Part shown: positions 35,994-45,975 of the stretch, in pieces
Position numbering within the stretch: the stretch's first letter is position 1
Layout of the letters: each line of letters opens with the position of its first letter
DNA from: Yersinia enterocolitica subsp. enterocolitica
GTDB lineage: Bacteria > Pseudomonadota > Gammaproteobacteria > Enterobacterales > Enterobacteriaceae
DNA length: 64,000 nt
Assembly (NCBI RefSeq): GCF_901472495.1
Contig: NZ_LR590469.1
Location: 4,154,001-4,218,000, forward strand
Direction of reading: 5' to 3'
Translations under genes and position numbers: made by a program
The notes under the pieces: generated by a model
The model's database searches: none
The model's input: only the letters and a program-made list of their open reading frames with translations
What the model was told of the DNA's origin: nothing

Positions 35994-36551
35994 TTATTCA
36001 CTGTCAGCCAGCGGCCAGCTTTGCACCATGTTATAACGCGTGCGGCCACGCGCATATACCGACTCATATAACGAAAAATGGTCCGCCCGAAAGCTTTCAT
36101 TGGTGGTTTTAGCCGGTATGGCGACGGGGCGAATAGCTCCGCGGAATAAGGAGACATGAGGATGAAATGGCTGCGGTGTTTGGTAACAACCGCTGCGTGC
36201 CGCTTGGGAGCGCAGCAATTGAGCCAACTGTAACAACCCACGCGGGGGATTCTTACACCCGAGCCACACCACTCCGGAACCGGGCCAATGGCCGATATCA
36301 TCCAGTGTCACATTAAAACCTGACTGACTTATGCGCCCGGCTTGTTGCTGTAAGACCTGTGCTTTGGCATGAGTGACCTCGCCGAGAAACGCCAGCGTCA
36401 GGTGGAGGTTTGCTGCAGCAATAGGGCGGCCAGCTTCTGGCGGAAAGTTATCTGCTCGCCATTGCACAATGCGCTGTTGCAGGGAATCAGGCAGTGCCAA
36501 GGCAAAGAACAGACGTTTGTTAACGATAGTTTTATCAACAGCATTAATCAT
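35994..36551 (-). CDS. thpR: RNA 2',3'-cyclic phosphodiesterase (LigT family)
   Basis: 2H phosphoesterase of 185 residues. The two catalytic HxT/S motifs are visible: HLTLAFLGEV and HVSLFRG. It opens 2',3'-cyclic phosphates to 2'-phosphates and can join tRNA halves in vitro. It is 11 bp upstream of sfsA and divergent from hrpB. The N-terminus before RLFFALALP is slightly long, so a start inside the first ten residues is possible. Confidence 0.92.
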   Translation of the reverse strand: MINAVDKTIVNKRLFFALALPDSLQQRIVQWRADNFPPEAGRPIAAANLHLTLAFLGEVTHAKAQVLQQQAGRISQSGFNVTLDDIGHWPGSGVVWLGCKNPPRGLLQLAQLLRSQAARSGCYQTPQPFHPHVSLFRGAIRPVAIPAKTTNESFRADHFSLYESVYARGRTRYNMVQSWPLADSE

Positions 36552-36591
36552 TAGGTTGGCATAATCACTCGGCTAAATACGCTATACGGTC

Positions 36592-39114
36592 ATGATGTTA
36601 CAATGGCTGACGATGAAAGTAGAGAGTATGGGGAAGAATGTGGTGAGTCAGAGAGAAAATAATGCGCAGATGGGCGCTTTACCGGTAGGTGAAGTGCTCA
36701 GTGATATTTTGTCTGCGTTGCGAACCTCACCGCAAGTTTTGCTCCACGCTCCCACCGGAGCCGGTAAATCGACGTGGCTACCGTTGCAAATTCTAAAATA
36801 TAGCGGATTGCCAGGCCGGATTATTATGTTGGAACCCCGACGGCTGGCGGCGAAAAATGTGGCTTACCGTTTGGCTCAGCAATTGGGGGAACAGCCGGGC
36901 CAGACTGTGGGCTATCGGATGCGAGCCGAAAGCAAAAGCGGGCCGAATACCCGCCTTGAGGTGGTAACCGAAGGTATTTTGACCCGCATGCTCCAGCAAG
37001 ATGCCGAGTTGACCGGCGTGTCTTTGGTTATCCTCGATGAGTTTCATGAACGCAGTTTGCAGGCTGATTTAGCACTGGCGCTATTGCTTGATGTGCAGCA
37101 AGGGCTGCGTGATGATCTCAAATTGCTGATTATGTCCGCAACGCTGGATAACCAACGCCTTTCTACACTGCTGCCATCAGCCCCTGCGATTGTTTCAGCG
37201 GGGCGCAGCTTTCCTGTCGAGCGCAGCTATCAGCCTTTGTCTAGCCACGAACGGCTGGAGGATGGGGTTGCCAATCGCGTTAAACGATTATTGAACGAGC
37301 AATCTGGCTCTTTGCTGCTATTTTTACCCGGTGTTGGCGAAATTCATCGTGTTATGGAACGGTTGCAAGGCGACGTCGCCACAGACACCGACCTTTGCCC
37401 ACTGTATGGTGCTTTACCACTCACTGAGCAGCAGAAAGCCATTCAACCGGCTCCTGTGGGGCGGCGAAAAGTGGTGCTGGCGACCAATATTGCTGAAACC
37501 AGCCTGACGATTGAAGGTATTAGGCTGGTGGTCGATAGTGGGTTGGAGCGGGTTGCGCGCTTTGATGTCAAAAACGGCCTGACCCGATTAGTGACTCAGC
37601 GTATTAGTCAGGCCTCAATGGTACAGCGAGCTGGGCGAGCTGGGCGACTGGAACCGGGGATCTGTTGGCATCTGTTTGCTAAAGAACAGAGCGAGCGGGC
37701 GGCAGAATATAGCGAACCAGAAATTCTTAACAGTGAGTTATGCAGTTTGTGGCTGGAATTGCTGAATTGGGGATGCCAGGACGCGGCACAGCTCAGTTGG
37801 CTGGACTTGCCCCCACAAACGGTACTGGGCGTTGCTCAAGATTTACTACGCCGTTTGGGGGCTATCGACTCTCAGGGGCAGCTTACCGGTACTGGGCGCA
37901 GTATGGCAAACTTGGGTTGTGAACCACGGCTGGCCGCCATGTTGTGTTTTGCCGCTGGGCAAAGTCCAGACGCCTTGGCCACGGCGGCACTGCTAGCCGC
38001 GATTCTGGAAGAACCACCTCGTTCCGGAGAAATTGATTTACATGATTGGCTTAGCCGCCCACAGCCGCATTGGCAGCGGCGCGCGAAGCAATTGGTACAA
38101 AGAATTAATGCTCGGGTAGGCGTTGTGGACAGTGATCTGGCTGGTCAGTTGTTGGCGCTGGCTTATCCGGATCGCATCGCGCAACAACGTGGGCAAGATG
38201 GCCGCTATCTGTTGGCTAACGGTATGGGCGCTGCTATGGCGCAAGACGAGGCGTTATCACGTGCGCCTTGGCTGGTGGCTGCCAGCTTATTGCAAAGCAA
38301 CAGCGGGCCGGATGCGCGCATTTTATTGGCGCTGCCAATTGAGGTTGAACAGCTGGCGAAACAGTTACCCCATTTGGTTGAGGAGCAAACCGCGGTCGAA
38401 TGGGATGAAGATAAGGGTACATTACGCACCTGGCGACGCTGGCAAATTGGGCGATTGACCCTACGCGCACAACGCTTAGCAAAGCCGAGTGATGAAGCAT
38501 TGCAATTCGCGTTGTTAAACTGGGTTCGTGAGCAAGGGTTGCAGATCCTGAATTGGGATGAAAATGCCGAACAGCTACGCACCCGTATACAATGCGCCAG
38601 CCGCTGGCTACCCGAAGAGCAATGGCCCGCGGTAGATGATGACAATTTACTGGGCAAACTTGAACTGTGGCTACAGCCGTCGTTGTTCGGCGTGCGAGAT
38701 TTACGCGGGCTGCGGCAGGTGAATATCGCGGAAGCACTGACTCGTTTGTTGAGCTGGCAGTTACGTCAACGGCTGGATACTGAACTGCCAACTCATTACA
38801 CTGTGCCGACCGGTAGCCGTCTGCCAATCCGTTATTATGTCGATCGGCCACCGATACTGGCAGTGCGTTTGCAGGAAGTTTTTGGTGAACAGCGCAGCCC
38901 GATGCTTGCCAATGGGCGGGTAGCCGTAGTGCTTGAGTTACTTTCACCCGCGCATCGCCCATTACAGATTACCGGCGATCTGGCCGCTTTCTGGCAGGGA
39001 GCGTATCGCGAGGTACAAAAAGAGATGAAAGGGCGCTATCCCAAACATGTCTGGCCGGATGATCCCGCGAACACCCGGCCAACACGCAGAACCAAGAAGT
39101 ATCAGGATAACTGA
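36592..39114 (+). CDS. hrpB: ATP-dependent RNA helicase HrpB
   Basis: DEAH-box helicase. Motifs in order are APTGAGKST (Walker A), ILDEFHERSLQADLALALLL (DEFH box), MSATLDN, LATNIAETSLTIEGIR and QRAGRAGRLEPG (motif VI). A winged-helix/ratchet region and the HrpB-specific C-terminus ending YPKHVWPDDPANTRPTRRT follow. Compared with E. coli HrpB the N-terminus before LPVGEVLSDIL is about 20 residues longer, so one of the downstream Met codons may be the true start. The in vivo role is poorly known. Confidence 0.94.
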   Translation: MMLQWLTMKVESMGKNVVSQRENNAQMGALPVGEVLSDILSALRTSPQVLLHAPTGAGKSTWLPLQILKYSGLPGRIIMLEPRRLAAKNVAYRLAQQLGEQPGQTVGYRMRAESKSGPNTRLEVVTEGILTRMLQQDAELTGVSLVILDEFHERSLQADLALALLLDVQQGLRDDLKLLIMSATLDNQRLSTLLPSAPAIVSAGRSFPVERSYQPLSSHERLEDGVANRVKRLLNEQSGSLLLFLPGVGEIHRVMERLQGDVATDTDLCPLYGALPLTEQQKAIQPAPVGRRKVVLATNIAETSLTIEGIRLVVDSGLERVARFDVKNGLTRLVTQRISQASMVQRAGRAGRLEPGICWHLFAKEQSERAAEYSEPEILNSELCSLWLELLNWGCQDAAQLSWLDLPPQTVLGVAQDLLRRLGAIDSQGQLTGTGRSMANLGCEPRLAAMLCFAAGQSPDALATAALLAAILEEPPRSGEIDLHDWLSRPQPHWQRRAKQLVQRINARVGVVDSDLAGQLLALAYPDRIAQQRGQDGRYLLANGMGAAMAQDEALSRAPWLVAASLLQSNSGPDARILLALPIEVEQLAKQLPHLVEEQTAVEWDEDKGTLRTWRRWQIGRLTLRAQRLAKPSDEALQFALLNWVREQGLQILNWDENAEQLRTRIQCASRWLPEEQWPAVDDDNLLGKLELWLQPSLFGVRDLRGLRQVNIAEALTRLLSWQLRQRLDTELPTHYTVPTGSRLPIRYYVDRPPILAVRLQEVFGEQRSPMLANGRVAVVLELLSPAHRPLQITGDLAAFWQGAYREVQKEMKGRYPKHVWPDDPANTRPTRRTKKYQDN

Positions 39115-39221
39115 GATCACTCGGCCTGGAGCTAATAATTTCAGATGTTTCCCCTTTCTATTCGATGAATTGGGGAACACATTAAGCCGCAATAATCGCC
39201 AATGCGCGTGGAGAGAAAGAC

Positions 39222-41726
39222 ATGTCTGGGGATGACCGCGAGCCGATAGGGCGCAAGGGCAAGAAAGCCCTACCCAAAGCCACACCGAAACGGCCATTGC
39301 GCCGGCGGCGTGATGAAGATGAATACGAAGAAACTTATTTTGATGATGAAGAGCGTCTGGATGACGAAGACCACGACGATGATGACTATGATGATGACGA
39401 GGAAGAACCGATGCCAAGAAAGGTAGCATCACGTCCACCCCGCAAAAAACGCCGTTGGCTTGGGTTATTTATCAAATTGTTCTTGGTTGGTGCCGTGGTA
39501 TTGGCAATCTATGGGGTTTACCTGGATTCGCAAATCCGCAGTCGAATTGATGGCAAGGTTTGGCAATTACCTGCTGCCGTCTATGGCCGCATGGTGAGCC
39601 TTGAACCAGGGATGTCCTACAGCAAAAAAGAGATGATCGATTTGCTGGAAGGGATGCAATACCGTCAAGTCACTCGAATGACTCGCCCGGGCGAGTTTAC
39701 CGTGCAGGGTGACAGTATTGATATCTTGCGCCGCCCGTTTGATTTCCCAGACGCGAAAGAAGGCCAAATTCGGGCGCGTTTGGTGTTTAAAAATGATCAA
39801 TTGGCTCAGATCCAAAATCTGGATAACCAGCGCGATTTCGGCTTCCTGCGCCTTGATCCTAAATTGATCACCATGCTGCAATCGCCAAATGGTGAGCAGC
39901 GCTTGTTTGTACCACGTGCCGGTTTCCCTGATTTACTGGTCGATACCTTGCTGGCAACAGAAGATCGCCATTTCTATGAGCATGATGGTATTAGCCCGTA
40001 TTCCATTGGCCGTGCGGTGGTGGCCAATCTGACTGCTGGTAAGGCCGTTCAGGGGGGGAGTACGTTAACGCAGCAGTTGGTCAAAAACCTGTTCCTGACC
40101 AATGAGCGTTCACTGTGGCGTAAGCTCAACGAAGCCTATATGGCATTGCTGGTGGATTACCGTTACAGCAAAGACAGAATTCTGGAACTGTATCTGAACG
40201 AAGTCTATCTCGGCCAAAGTGGCAGTGATCAGATTCGTGGTTTCCCCTTGGCGAGCCTGTATTACTTTGGTCGGCCAGTGAATGAATTGAGTCTCGATCA
40301 GCAAGCCATGCTGGTGGGGATGGTAAAAGGAGCATCGCTGTATAACCCGTGGCGGAATCCGACTCTGGCCCTCGAACGCCGTAATCTGGTGCTGCGCTTG
40401 TTACAGAACCAGGGGGTGATTGATGCCGAGTTGTACACCATGCTTAGCGCACGCCCATTAGGTGTGCAGCCAAAAGGGGGAGTAATCACCCCTCAACCGG
40501 CCTTTATGCAGATGGTGCGTCAGGAGTTACAGCAGAAACTGGGCGACAAGATCAACGATTTGTCCGGTGTGAAAATCTTCACCACGCTAGATCCGGTTTC
40601 ACAGGATGCAGCAGAAAAAGCTATCGAAGATGGGATTCCGGCATTGAAAGCGGCCCGCCATTTGGATGATTTGGAAGCGGCGATGGTGATTGTTGACCGC
40701 TTCAGTGGTGAAGTTCGTGCCATGGTGGGCGGCGCACAGCCGCAATTTGCTGGCTTTAACCGCGCGATGCAAGCCCGCCGTTTGGTTGGTTCACTCGCCA
40801 AGCCACCGACCTATCTGACTGCGTTGAGTGAACCGGATAAATACCGCCTCAATACCTGGCTGTCGGACCAACCGCTGTCGATCAAATTACCCAACGGTTC
40901 ATCATGGCAACCGAAAAACTATGATCGCCAGTTCCGTGGTCAGGTGATGTTGGTCGATGCATTAGCTAACTCGCTAAACGTGCCGACAGTTAATCTGGGT
41001 ATGTCAGTCGGGCTGGATCAGATAAGTGCCATGCTGCAACGCTTGGGCATTCCGAAAGACGTTATTCATCCAGTTCCAGCGATGTTGCTGGGGGCGATTG
41101 ACCTGACGCCGGTTGAAGTCGCACAGGAATATCAGACTATCGCCAGCGGCGGGAATCGTGCGCCGTTATCTGCCGTGCGCTCGGTCATCGCCGAAGATGG
41201 CACTGTGTTGTATCAAAGCTTCCCGCAAGCGGAACGCATGGTTCCCGCACAGGCCGCTTATCTGACTCTGTACGCCATGCAACAAGGGGTAGCCCGTGGG
41301 ACATCTCGTTCATTGTCAGTGAAATTCTCTAAATACAATCTGGCGGCCAAAACCGGTACCACCAACGACCTGCGAGATAGCTGGTTTGCGGGTATTGATG
41401 GCAAAGAAGTGGCGATTGCCTGGGTGGGGCGTGATAATAATGGCCCGGCTAAATTGACCGGTGCTAATGGTGCACTGACCTTGTATCGCCGCTATCTTGA
41501 GAATCAAACTCCATTACCGCTGGTATTGCAGCCACCGGAAGGGATTAGCCAGATGAATATTGATTCGGCGGGGAATTTTGTCTGCGGTGATGGGGGCGGT
41601 ATGCGCTCAATCCCAGTTTGGACAGAGAATCCACAAGGGTTGTGCCAGGCTGCTCAGCCTGCGGGACAAGCCAAACCTGATGGCGATGGTGTCGCGGGTT
41701 GGATCAAAGATATGTTCGGCCAATAA
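39222..41726 (+). CDS. mrcB: Penicillin-binding protein 1B, bifunctional
   Basis: Makes and cross-links peptidoglycan. The cytoplasmic tail is highly acidic and basic by turns, including a long Asp/Glu run (about 27-65). One membrane helix at about 87-107 (FIKLFLVGAVVLAIYGVYL) follows, then the UB2H domain that meets LpoB. The glycosyltransferase comes next (LATEDRHFYEHDGIS with the catalytic Glu; QGGSTLTQQLVKNLFLTNER). The transpeptidase has Ser in GSLAKP, then SLN, then KTGT. It is 834 residues, as expected. One substitution in the conserved KPATYL segment (KPPTYL) is noted. A terminator follows at 41734. Confidence 0.97.
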   Translation: MSGDDREPIGRKGKKALPKATPKRPLRRRRDEDEYEETYFDDEERLDDEDHDDDDYDDDEEEPMPRKVASRPPRKKRRWLGLFIKLFLVGAVVLAIYGVYLDSQIRSRIDGKVWQLPAAVYGRMVSLEPGMSYSKKEMIDLLEGMQYRQVTRMTRPGEFTVQGDSIDILRRPFDFPDAKEGQIRARLVFKNDQLAQIQNLDNQRDFGFLRLDPKLITMLQSPNGEQRLFVPRAGFPDLLVDTLLATEDRHFYEHDGISPYSIGRAVVANLTAGKAVQGGSTLTQQLVKNLFLTNERSLWRKLNEAYMALLVDYRYSKDRILELYLNEVYLGQSGSDQIRGFPLASLYYFGRPVNELSLDQQAMLVGMVKGASLYNPWRNPTLALERRNLVLRLLQNQGVIDAELYTMLSARPLGVQPKGGVITPQPAFMQMVRQELQQKLGDKINDLSGVKIFTTLDPVSQDAAEKAIEDGIPALKAARHLDDLEAAMVIVDRFSGEVRAMVGGAQPQFAGFNRAMQARRLVGSLAKPPTYLTALSEPDKYRLNTWLSDQPLSIKLPNGSSWQPKNYDRQFRGQVMLVDALANSLNVPTVNLGMSVGLDQISAMLQRLGIPKDVIHPVPAMLLGAIDLTPVEVAQEYQTIASGGNRAPLSAVRSVIAEDGTVLYQSFPQAERMVPAQAAYLTLYAMQQGVARGTSRSLSVKFSKYNLAAKTGTTNDLRDSWFAGIDGKEVAIAWVGRDNNGPAKLTGANGALTLYRRYLENQTPLPLVLQPPEGISQMNIDSAGNFVCGDGGGMRSIPVWTENPQGLCQAAQPAGQAKPDGDGVAGWIKDMFGQ

Positions 41727-41733
41727 AGCCCAA

Positions 41734-41770
41734 ACAATTGGCACGGTTACTGTTATCGTGCCAATTGTTC
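41734..41770 (+). terminator. Terminator after mrcB
   Basis: ACAATTGGCACG (41734-41745) pairs with CGTGCCAATTGT (41757-41768), 12 bp, but only a short T stretch follows. Confidence 0.75.
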
Positions 41771-41877
41771 ATTTCTCTTCACTTTCACTCTTCGCACCTA
41801 TCTTCTGTATTTCATCCGGATCAATCGGCTGGCATTGCGCTTGCAGTTCATCATCGGTTACGCATAAACTACTCGCT

Positions 41878-41899
41878 TTGATAATTATTATCGTTTCGA
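41878..41899. promoter_or_regulatory. Fur-box-like site upstream of fhuC
   Basis: TTGATAATTATTATCGTTTC contains the Fur hexamers GATAAT-TATTAT followed by a weaker third unit. It is about 85 bp before fhuC, where the E. coli fhuA promoter with its Fur box would be. Confidence 0.65.
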
Positions 41900-41982
41900 T
41901 TCACCTTCTCGTTATTTATCGATAACGTTCGGGTTGCAATAACAACAACACCCGTTAACTTTTTCAATTGTAGGGCACCATC

Positions 41983-42777
41983 TTGGACCAACAGGCAAGC
42001 CAATCCAGCGTATTCTCACTTCACGAGCTGAGCTTTTCGGTTCCTGGCCGAACCTTATTGCAACCTTTGTCACTGACATTTCCACAAGGGAAAGTTTGCG
42101 GGCTGATTGGTCATAATGGTTCCGGTAAATCGACGCTTTTAAAAATGCTGGGTCGCCATCAACCGCCTTCCAGTGGCAAGGTGTTGCTCAATGATGTGCC
42201 ATTATCGCTATGGGACAACAAGGCTTTTGCCCGCGAAGTCGCTTACTTGCCGCAGCAATTACCGGCAGCTGAAGGGATGACCGTGCGCGAACTGGTCGCG
42301 ATTGGTCGTTATCCGTGGCATGGTGCGCTGGGGCGTTTTCGTCAGGAAGACCGCGAACAGGTGGAAGAAGCGATTGCGCTAGTGGATTTAAAACCTCTGG
42401 CGAATCGGTTGGTCGACAGCTTATCCGGTGGTGAACGCCAACGCGCCTGGCTGGCGATGATGGTGGCGCAAAATAGCCGATGCCTGCTGCTTGATGAGCC
42501 GACCTCGGCACTCGATATCGCACATCAGATTGAGGTGCTGGGGCTGATTCAGCGCCTTAGTCGCGAGCGTGGCCTGACAGTTATTGCGGTATTACACGAT
42601 ATCAATATGGCGGCCCGTTATTGCGACCATTTGGTGGCGCTACGTGGTGGTGAGGTGATAGCGCAAGGCCCTGCTGACAGCCTGATGCAAAGTGCTGTTC
42701 TGGAACAGATTTACGGTATTCCTATGGGAATATTACCCCATCCGGCCGGTGGTGCGCCGGTAAGTTTCGTGTATTAA
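41983..42777 (+). CDS. fhuC: Ferric hydroxamate ABC transporter ATP-binding protein FhuC
   Basis: 264-residue ATPase powering uptake of ferrichrome-type siderophores. Walker A is GHNGSGKST, the signature is LSGGERQR, Walker B is LLLDEPTSALD, and the switch is VLHDINMAARY. The likely start is TTG at 41983 with a weak AGGG upstream; no nearby ATG fits. In E. coli fhuA precedes fhuC; here fhuC follows the mrcB terminator and the Fur-like site directly. It overlaps fhuD by one base. Confidence 0.94.
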   Translation: MDQQASQSSVFSLHELSFSVPGRTLLQPLSLTFPQGKVCGLIGHNGSGKSTLLKMLGRHQPPSSGKVLLNDVPLSLWDNKAFAREVAYLPQQLPAAEGMTVRELVAIGRYPWHGALGRFRQEDREQVEEAIALVDLKPLANRLVDSLSGGERQRAWLAMMVAQNSRCLLLDEPTSALDIAHQIEVLGLIQRLSRERGLTVIAVLHDINMAARYCDHLVALRGGEVIAQGPADSLMQSAVLEQIYGIPMGILPHPAGGAPVSFVY

Positions 42778-43706
42778 TGAAAATGCATTTACCCATCAAA
42801 CACATCCATCTGACGCCGCCAGACTTTACCCGCCGCAGATTGCTCACTGCGCTGGCCTTATCGCCATTATTGTATTCATTATCCGGATGGGCAGTGAATC
42901 CCCCTAAGATTGATAGCCAAAGGGTGGTTGCTCTGGAATGGTTGCCTGTTGAATTACTGCTGGCTTTGGGAGTGACGCCGTATGGTGTGGCAGATACTCA
43001 TAATTACCGGCTATGGGTTGAAGAACCAGAATTACCTACCAGTGTCATTGATGTAGGCCAGCGCACAGAACCTAATCTGGAATTGCTACAGCAAATGGCT
43101 CCGTCACTGATTCTGATGTCTGAAGGTTTCGGCCCTTCAGCGGAAAAACTCGCTCCGATCGCCCCTTCGATGAGCTTTGCTTTTAGCCAACAGGGTAGTA
43201 CCCCTCTTGCCGTCGGTAAAAATTCACTGCGCGCGCTAGGGGAGCGTCTTGGATTAGAGGCCGCTGCCGAACAACATCTCAATGATTTTAATCAATTTAT
43301 GCAAGCTGCTCGCCAACGTTTCTCCGCTAGCCGTAACACATCATTACTGATGTTTTCTCTGTTGGACTCTCGCCATGCCTTGGTCATCGGTCAAGGTAGC
43401 TTGTTCCAGGATGTATTAAACGAGTTGAATATTAAAAATGCCTGGCAGGGTGAGACTAATATCTGGGGCAGTGCAGTGGTGGGAATCGAACGTTTAGCGA
43501 CAGTAAAACCAGGGCGAGCAATGTGCTTTGTTCACGGTAATAGTGAAATGCTACAACAGGTTACCCGCACACCATTATGGCAATCCATGTCATTCGTGCG
43601 TCAAAATCAATTACAGATACTGCCTGCGGTATGGTTCTATGGCGCGACATTATCCGCCATGCGATTTGTGCGGTTATTAGAGTCGGCATGGGGCAAATCT
43701 TCATGA
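42777..43706 (+). CDS. fhuD: Ferric hydroxamate-binding periplasmic protein FhuD
   Basis: 309-residue substrate-binding protein of the TroA/FhuD class. It has a twin-arginine-like signal (FTRRRLLTALALSPLLYSL). The mature part begins near PPKIDSQRVVALEWLPVELL; ALGVTPYGVADTHNY and GQRTEPNLELLQQMAPSLIL match the family. Its start codon overlaps the fhuC stop (TAATG), and its stop overlaps the fhuB start (ATGA), so the three genes are coupled. Confidence 0.94.
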   Translation: MKMHLPIKHIHLTPPDFTRRRLLTALALSPLLYSLSGWAVNPPKIDSQRVVALEWLPVELLLALGVTPYGVADTHNYRLWVEEPELPTSVIDVGQRTEPNLELLQQMAPSLILMSEGFGPSAEKLAPIAPSMSFAFSQQGSTPLAVGKNSLRALGERLGLEAAAEQHLNDFNQFMQAARQRFSASRNTSLLMFSLLDSRHALVIGQGSLFQDVLNELNIKNAWQGETNIWGSAVVGIERLATVKPGRAMCFVHGNSEMLQQVTRTPLWQSMSFVRQNQLQILPAVWFYGATLSAMRFVRLLESAWGKSS

Positions 43707-45700
43707 TGGCCAAGACTCTGCGTAAAAGCTGGTTTCTGCCAGCCGGCTTACTGAGCTTACTGCTGATTTTTGCCGTGGCGTTGACGTTATACAATTTTAG
43801 CCAGGTATTACCAGCCTCGCTCTGGGGGGCCGCGCTATGGCAGCCTGACAGCGATGATGTGCGCCAAATGTTATTCCATTACAGCCAACTACCTCGGCTG
43901 ACGGTGGCATTGTTAACGGGCGCTGGATTGGGGCTGGTGGGGGTTTTGTTCCAACAAGTCTTACGTAACCCACTGGCTGAACCTGCCACATTGGGCGTGG
44001 CTGCGGGAGCCCAGCTTGGCCTGACTATCGCGACGTTATGGATGCTACCCGGTGGTGAATTAACCCGCCAACTGGCAGCAATGGCCGGTGGCATCCTTAT
44101 TGGTGTGTTGGTGTTCGGTGTGGCTTGGGGTAAACGCATGTCACCCGTCACACTGATACTGGCGGGATTGGTACTCGGTCTTTACTGTAGCGCGGTCAGT
44201 AATCTGCTGGCGCTATTTAATTATGACCAACTGCAAGGCTTGTTCCTGTGGAGTAGCGGTGCTCTGAATCAACAAGATTGGAGCACGGTACAGTTTTTAC
44301 TGCCTCGCTTGCTGGTAACCGGTGTATTGGCTGCTTTATTGATTCGCCCTTTAACCTTGCTCGGGCTGGATGATGGTGTCGCTCGTAATCTCGGGTTAGG
44401 GTTGTCATTAGCACGTCTGTGTGCGCTGGGATTGGCAATCCTATTTAGTGCCATGTTGGTCAATGCTGTCGGGGTGATTGGTTTTATTGGCCTGTTCGCA
44501 CCTTTGTTGGCAAAAATTCTCGGTGCTCGCCGCTTATCGCAACGCCTGATTTTGGCACCTGTATTGGGGGCTTTATTGTTGTGGGTAACGGATCAAGGGC
44601 TAATCTGGTTGGCACAGATTTGGCAAGAAATTCCCACAGGGGCGGCGACTGCGCTGATTGGTGCACCACTACTATTATGGCTGTTGCCCCGCTTACATAG
44701 CGCGACGGCCCCCAGCATGGATTTTGGCGATAACGTTCCCGCTGAACGGCAACATTTGGGCTTATGGATCAGCGGTGGTTTACTCATCCTGCTCGCTGGA
44801 TTAGCTGCGGCACTGATGTTTGGTCGTGATAGTTACGGTTGGAATTGGATTAGCGGTGGTGACATTCAGGCATTATTACACTGGCGCTGGCCACGAGTAT
44901 TAGCGGCATTGGCCGCCGGTATGATGCTGGCGGTCGCGGGAACATTAATTCAAAAACTAACAGGTAATCCGATGGCCAGCCCCGAAGTACTGGGGATAAG
45001 CTCTGGTGCATCTTTTGGTGTGGTGATCATGATGTTTATCGTGCCAGGTAATGCACTGGCATGGTTGCTACCCGCAGGTAGTTTAGGCGCTGCCGCGACC
45101 TTATTATTGATTCTGATCGTTGCTGGGCGGGGCGGTTTTTCTCCTGGGAGAATGCTATTGGCCGGGATTGCACTGAGCACCGCTTTTACCACGGTAATCA
45201 CCATGTTACTCGCCAGTGGCGATCCACGAATGCGCGGCTTGCTGGCATGGATTTCAGGCTCTACCTATGCTGTTGATGGTTCGCAAGCACTCAGTACCGG
45301 TGTTATTGCTCTGGTTCTGATCGCATTAGCACCGCTGTGCCGCCGTTGGTTAATGATTTTGCCATTGGGGAGTGTGACGGCAAGAGCATTAGGCGTAGCG
45401 CTGGCACCTAGTCGGTTAGCTATTTTGCTATTGGCTGCCATTATGACAGCGGCAGCCACACTAACAGTTGGGCCATTAAGTTTTGTCGGCCTGATGGCGC
45501 CTCATATGGCTCGCATGTTGGGATTTCGCCGAGCCATTCCACAGCTATTTATTGCGGCCATTTTAGGTGGTTTATTAATGGTATTTGCTGATTGGTGCGG
45601 CCGGATGTTGTTGTTCCCGAATCAGATCCCAGCGGGTTTATTGGCGACATTTATTGGCGCACCGTATTTTGTTTATTTATTGCGTAAACAGGGGCGGTGA
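43703..45700 (+). CDS. fhuB: Ferric hydroxamate ABC transporter permease FhuB
   Basis: A 665-residue permease consisting of two homologous FecCD-type halves fused in one chain, as in E. coli FhuB, with about 20 membrane helices. The repeated signatures are QVLRNPLAEPATLGVAAGAQ in the first half and QKLTGNPMASPEVLGISSGA in the second, each followed later by a GFIGLFAPLL- or SFVGLMAPHMAR-type EAA loop. The start at 43703 overlaps the fhuD stop; a longer frame extends back into fhuD and is not used. Confidence 0.95.
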   Translation: MMAKTLRKSWFLPAGLLSLLLIFAVALTLYNFSQVLPASLWGAALWQPDSDDVRQMLFHYSQLPRLTVALLTGAGLGLVGVLFQQVLRNPLAEPATLGVAAGAQLGLTIATLWMLPGGELTRQLAAMAGGILIGVLVFGVAWGKRMSPVTLILAGLVLGLYCSAVSNLLALFNYDQLQGLFLWSSGALNQQDWSTVQFLLPRLLVTGVLAALLIRPLTLLGLDDGVARNLGLGLSLARLCALGLAILFSAMLVNAVGVIGFIGLFAPLLAKILGARRLSQRLILAPVLGALLLWVTDQGLIWLAQIWQEIPTGAATALIGAPLLLWLLPRLHSATAPSMDFGDNVPAERQHLGLWISGGLLILLAGLAAALMFGRDSYGWNWISGGDIQALLHWRWPRVLAALAAGMMLAVAGTLIQKLTGNPMASPEVLGISSGASFGVVIMMFIVPGNALAWLLPAGSLGAAATLLLILIVAGRGGFSPGRMLLAGIALSTAFTTVITMLLASGDPRMRGLLAWISGSTYAVDGSQALSTGVIALVLIALAPLCRRWLMILPLGSVTARALGVALAPSRLAILLLAAIMTAAATLTVGPLSFVGLMAPHMARMLGFRRAIPQLFIAAILGGLLMVFADWCGRMLLFPNQIPAGLLATFIGAPYFVYLLRKQGR

Positions 45701-45769
45701 TCTCATCAATCTGTTGATTCAGCCTGGCTTTATAATTAGTTAATGGCACTTCGAACATCATATTTATAG

Positions 45770-45882
45770 ATATCCGTCATTTTTTAAACTACCAGTGTGC
45801 TGGCTGTGCTCCTTAATCGGCCCATCCCTGGGCCTCTCTGGTTGTCATTTGTTGTTTTCTTGTATCTTGAAATTTATTGGAT
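45770..45882. repeat. Shortened copy of the long ERIC-like element after fhuB
   Basis: 113 bp with ATATCCGTCATTTTTTAAAC at one end and CTTGAAATTTATTGGAT at the other. The centre ATCGGCCCATCCCTGGGCCT matches the centre of the 164-bp element at 31241-31404, so it is an internally deleted relative of it. Confidence 0.65.
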
Positions 45883-45975
45883 CTTTTTTGGGGGGATTAA
45901 GATTTTTTGCAGCACTGTGAGATACGGCCTTAATTCAACTTTGGGCTTTCCTCTTGGTTGTTGTAATAACTCTCA

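Noticed and set aside
41560..41925. 121-residue frame overlapping the mrcB 3' end
   Set aside because: Overlaps the end of mrcB in another frame and runs through the terminator and the Fur-like site. No family features.
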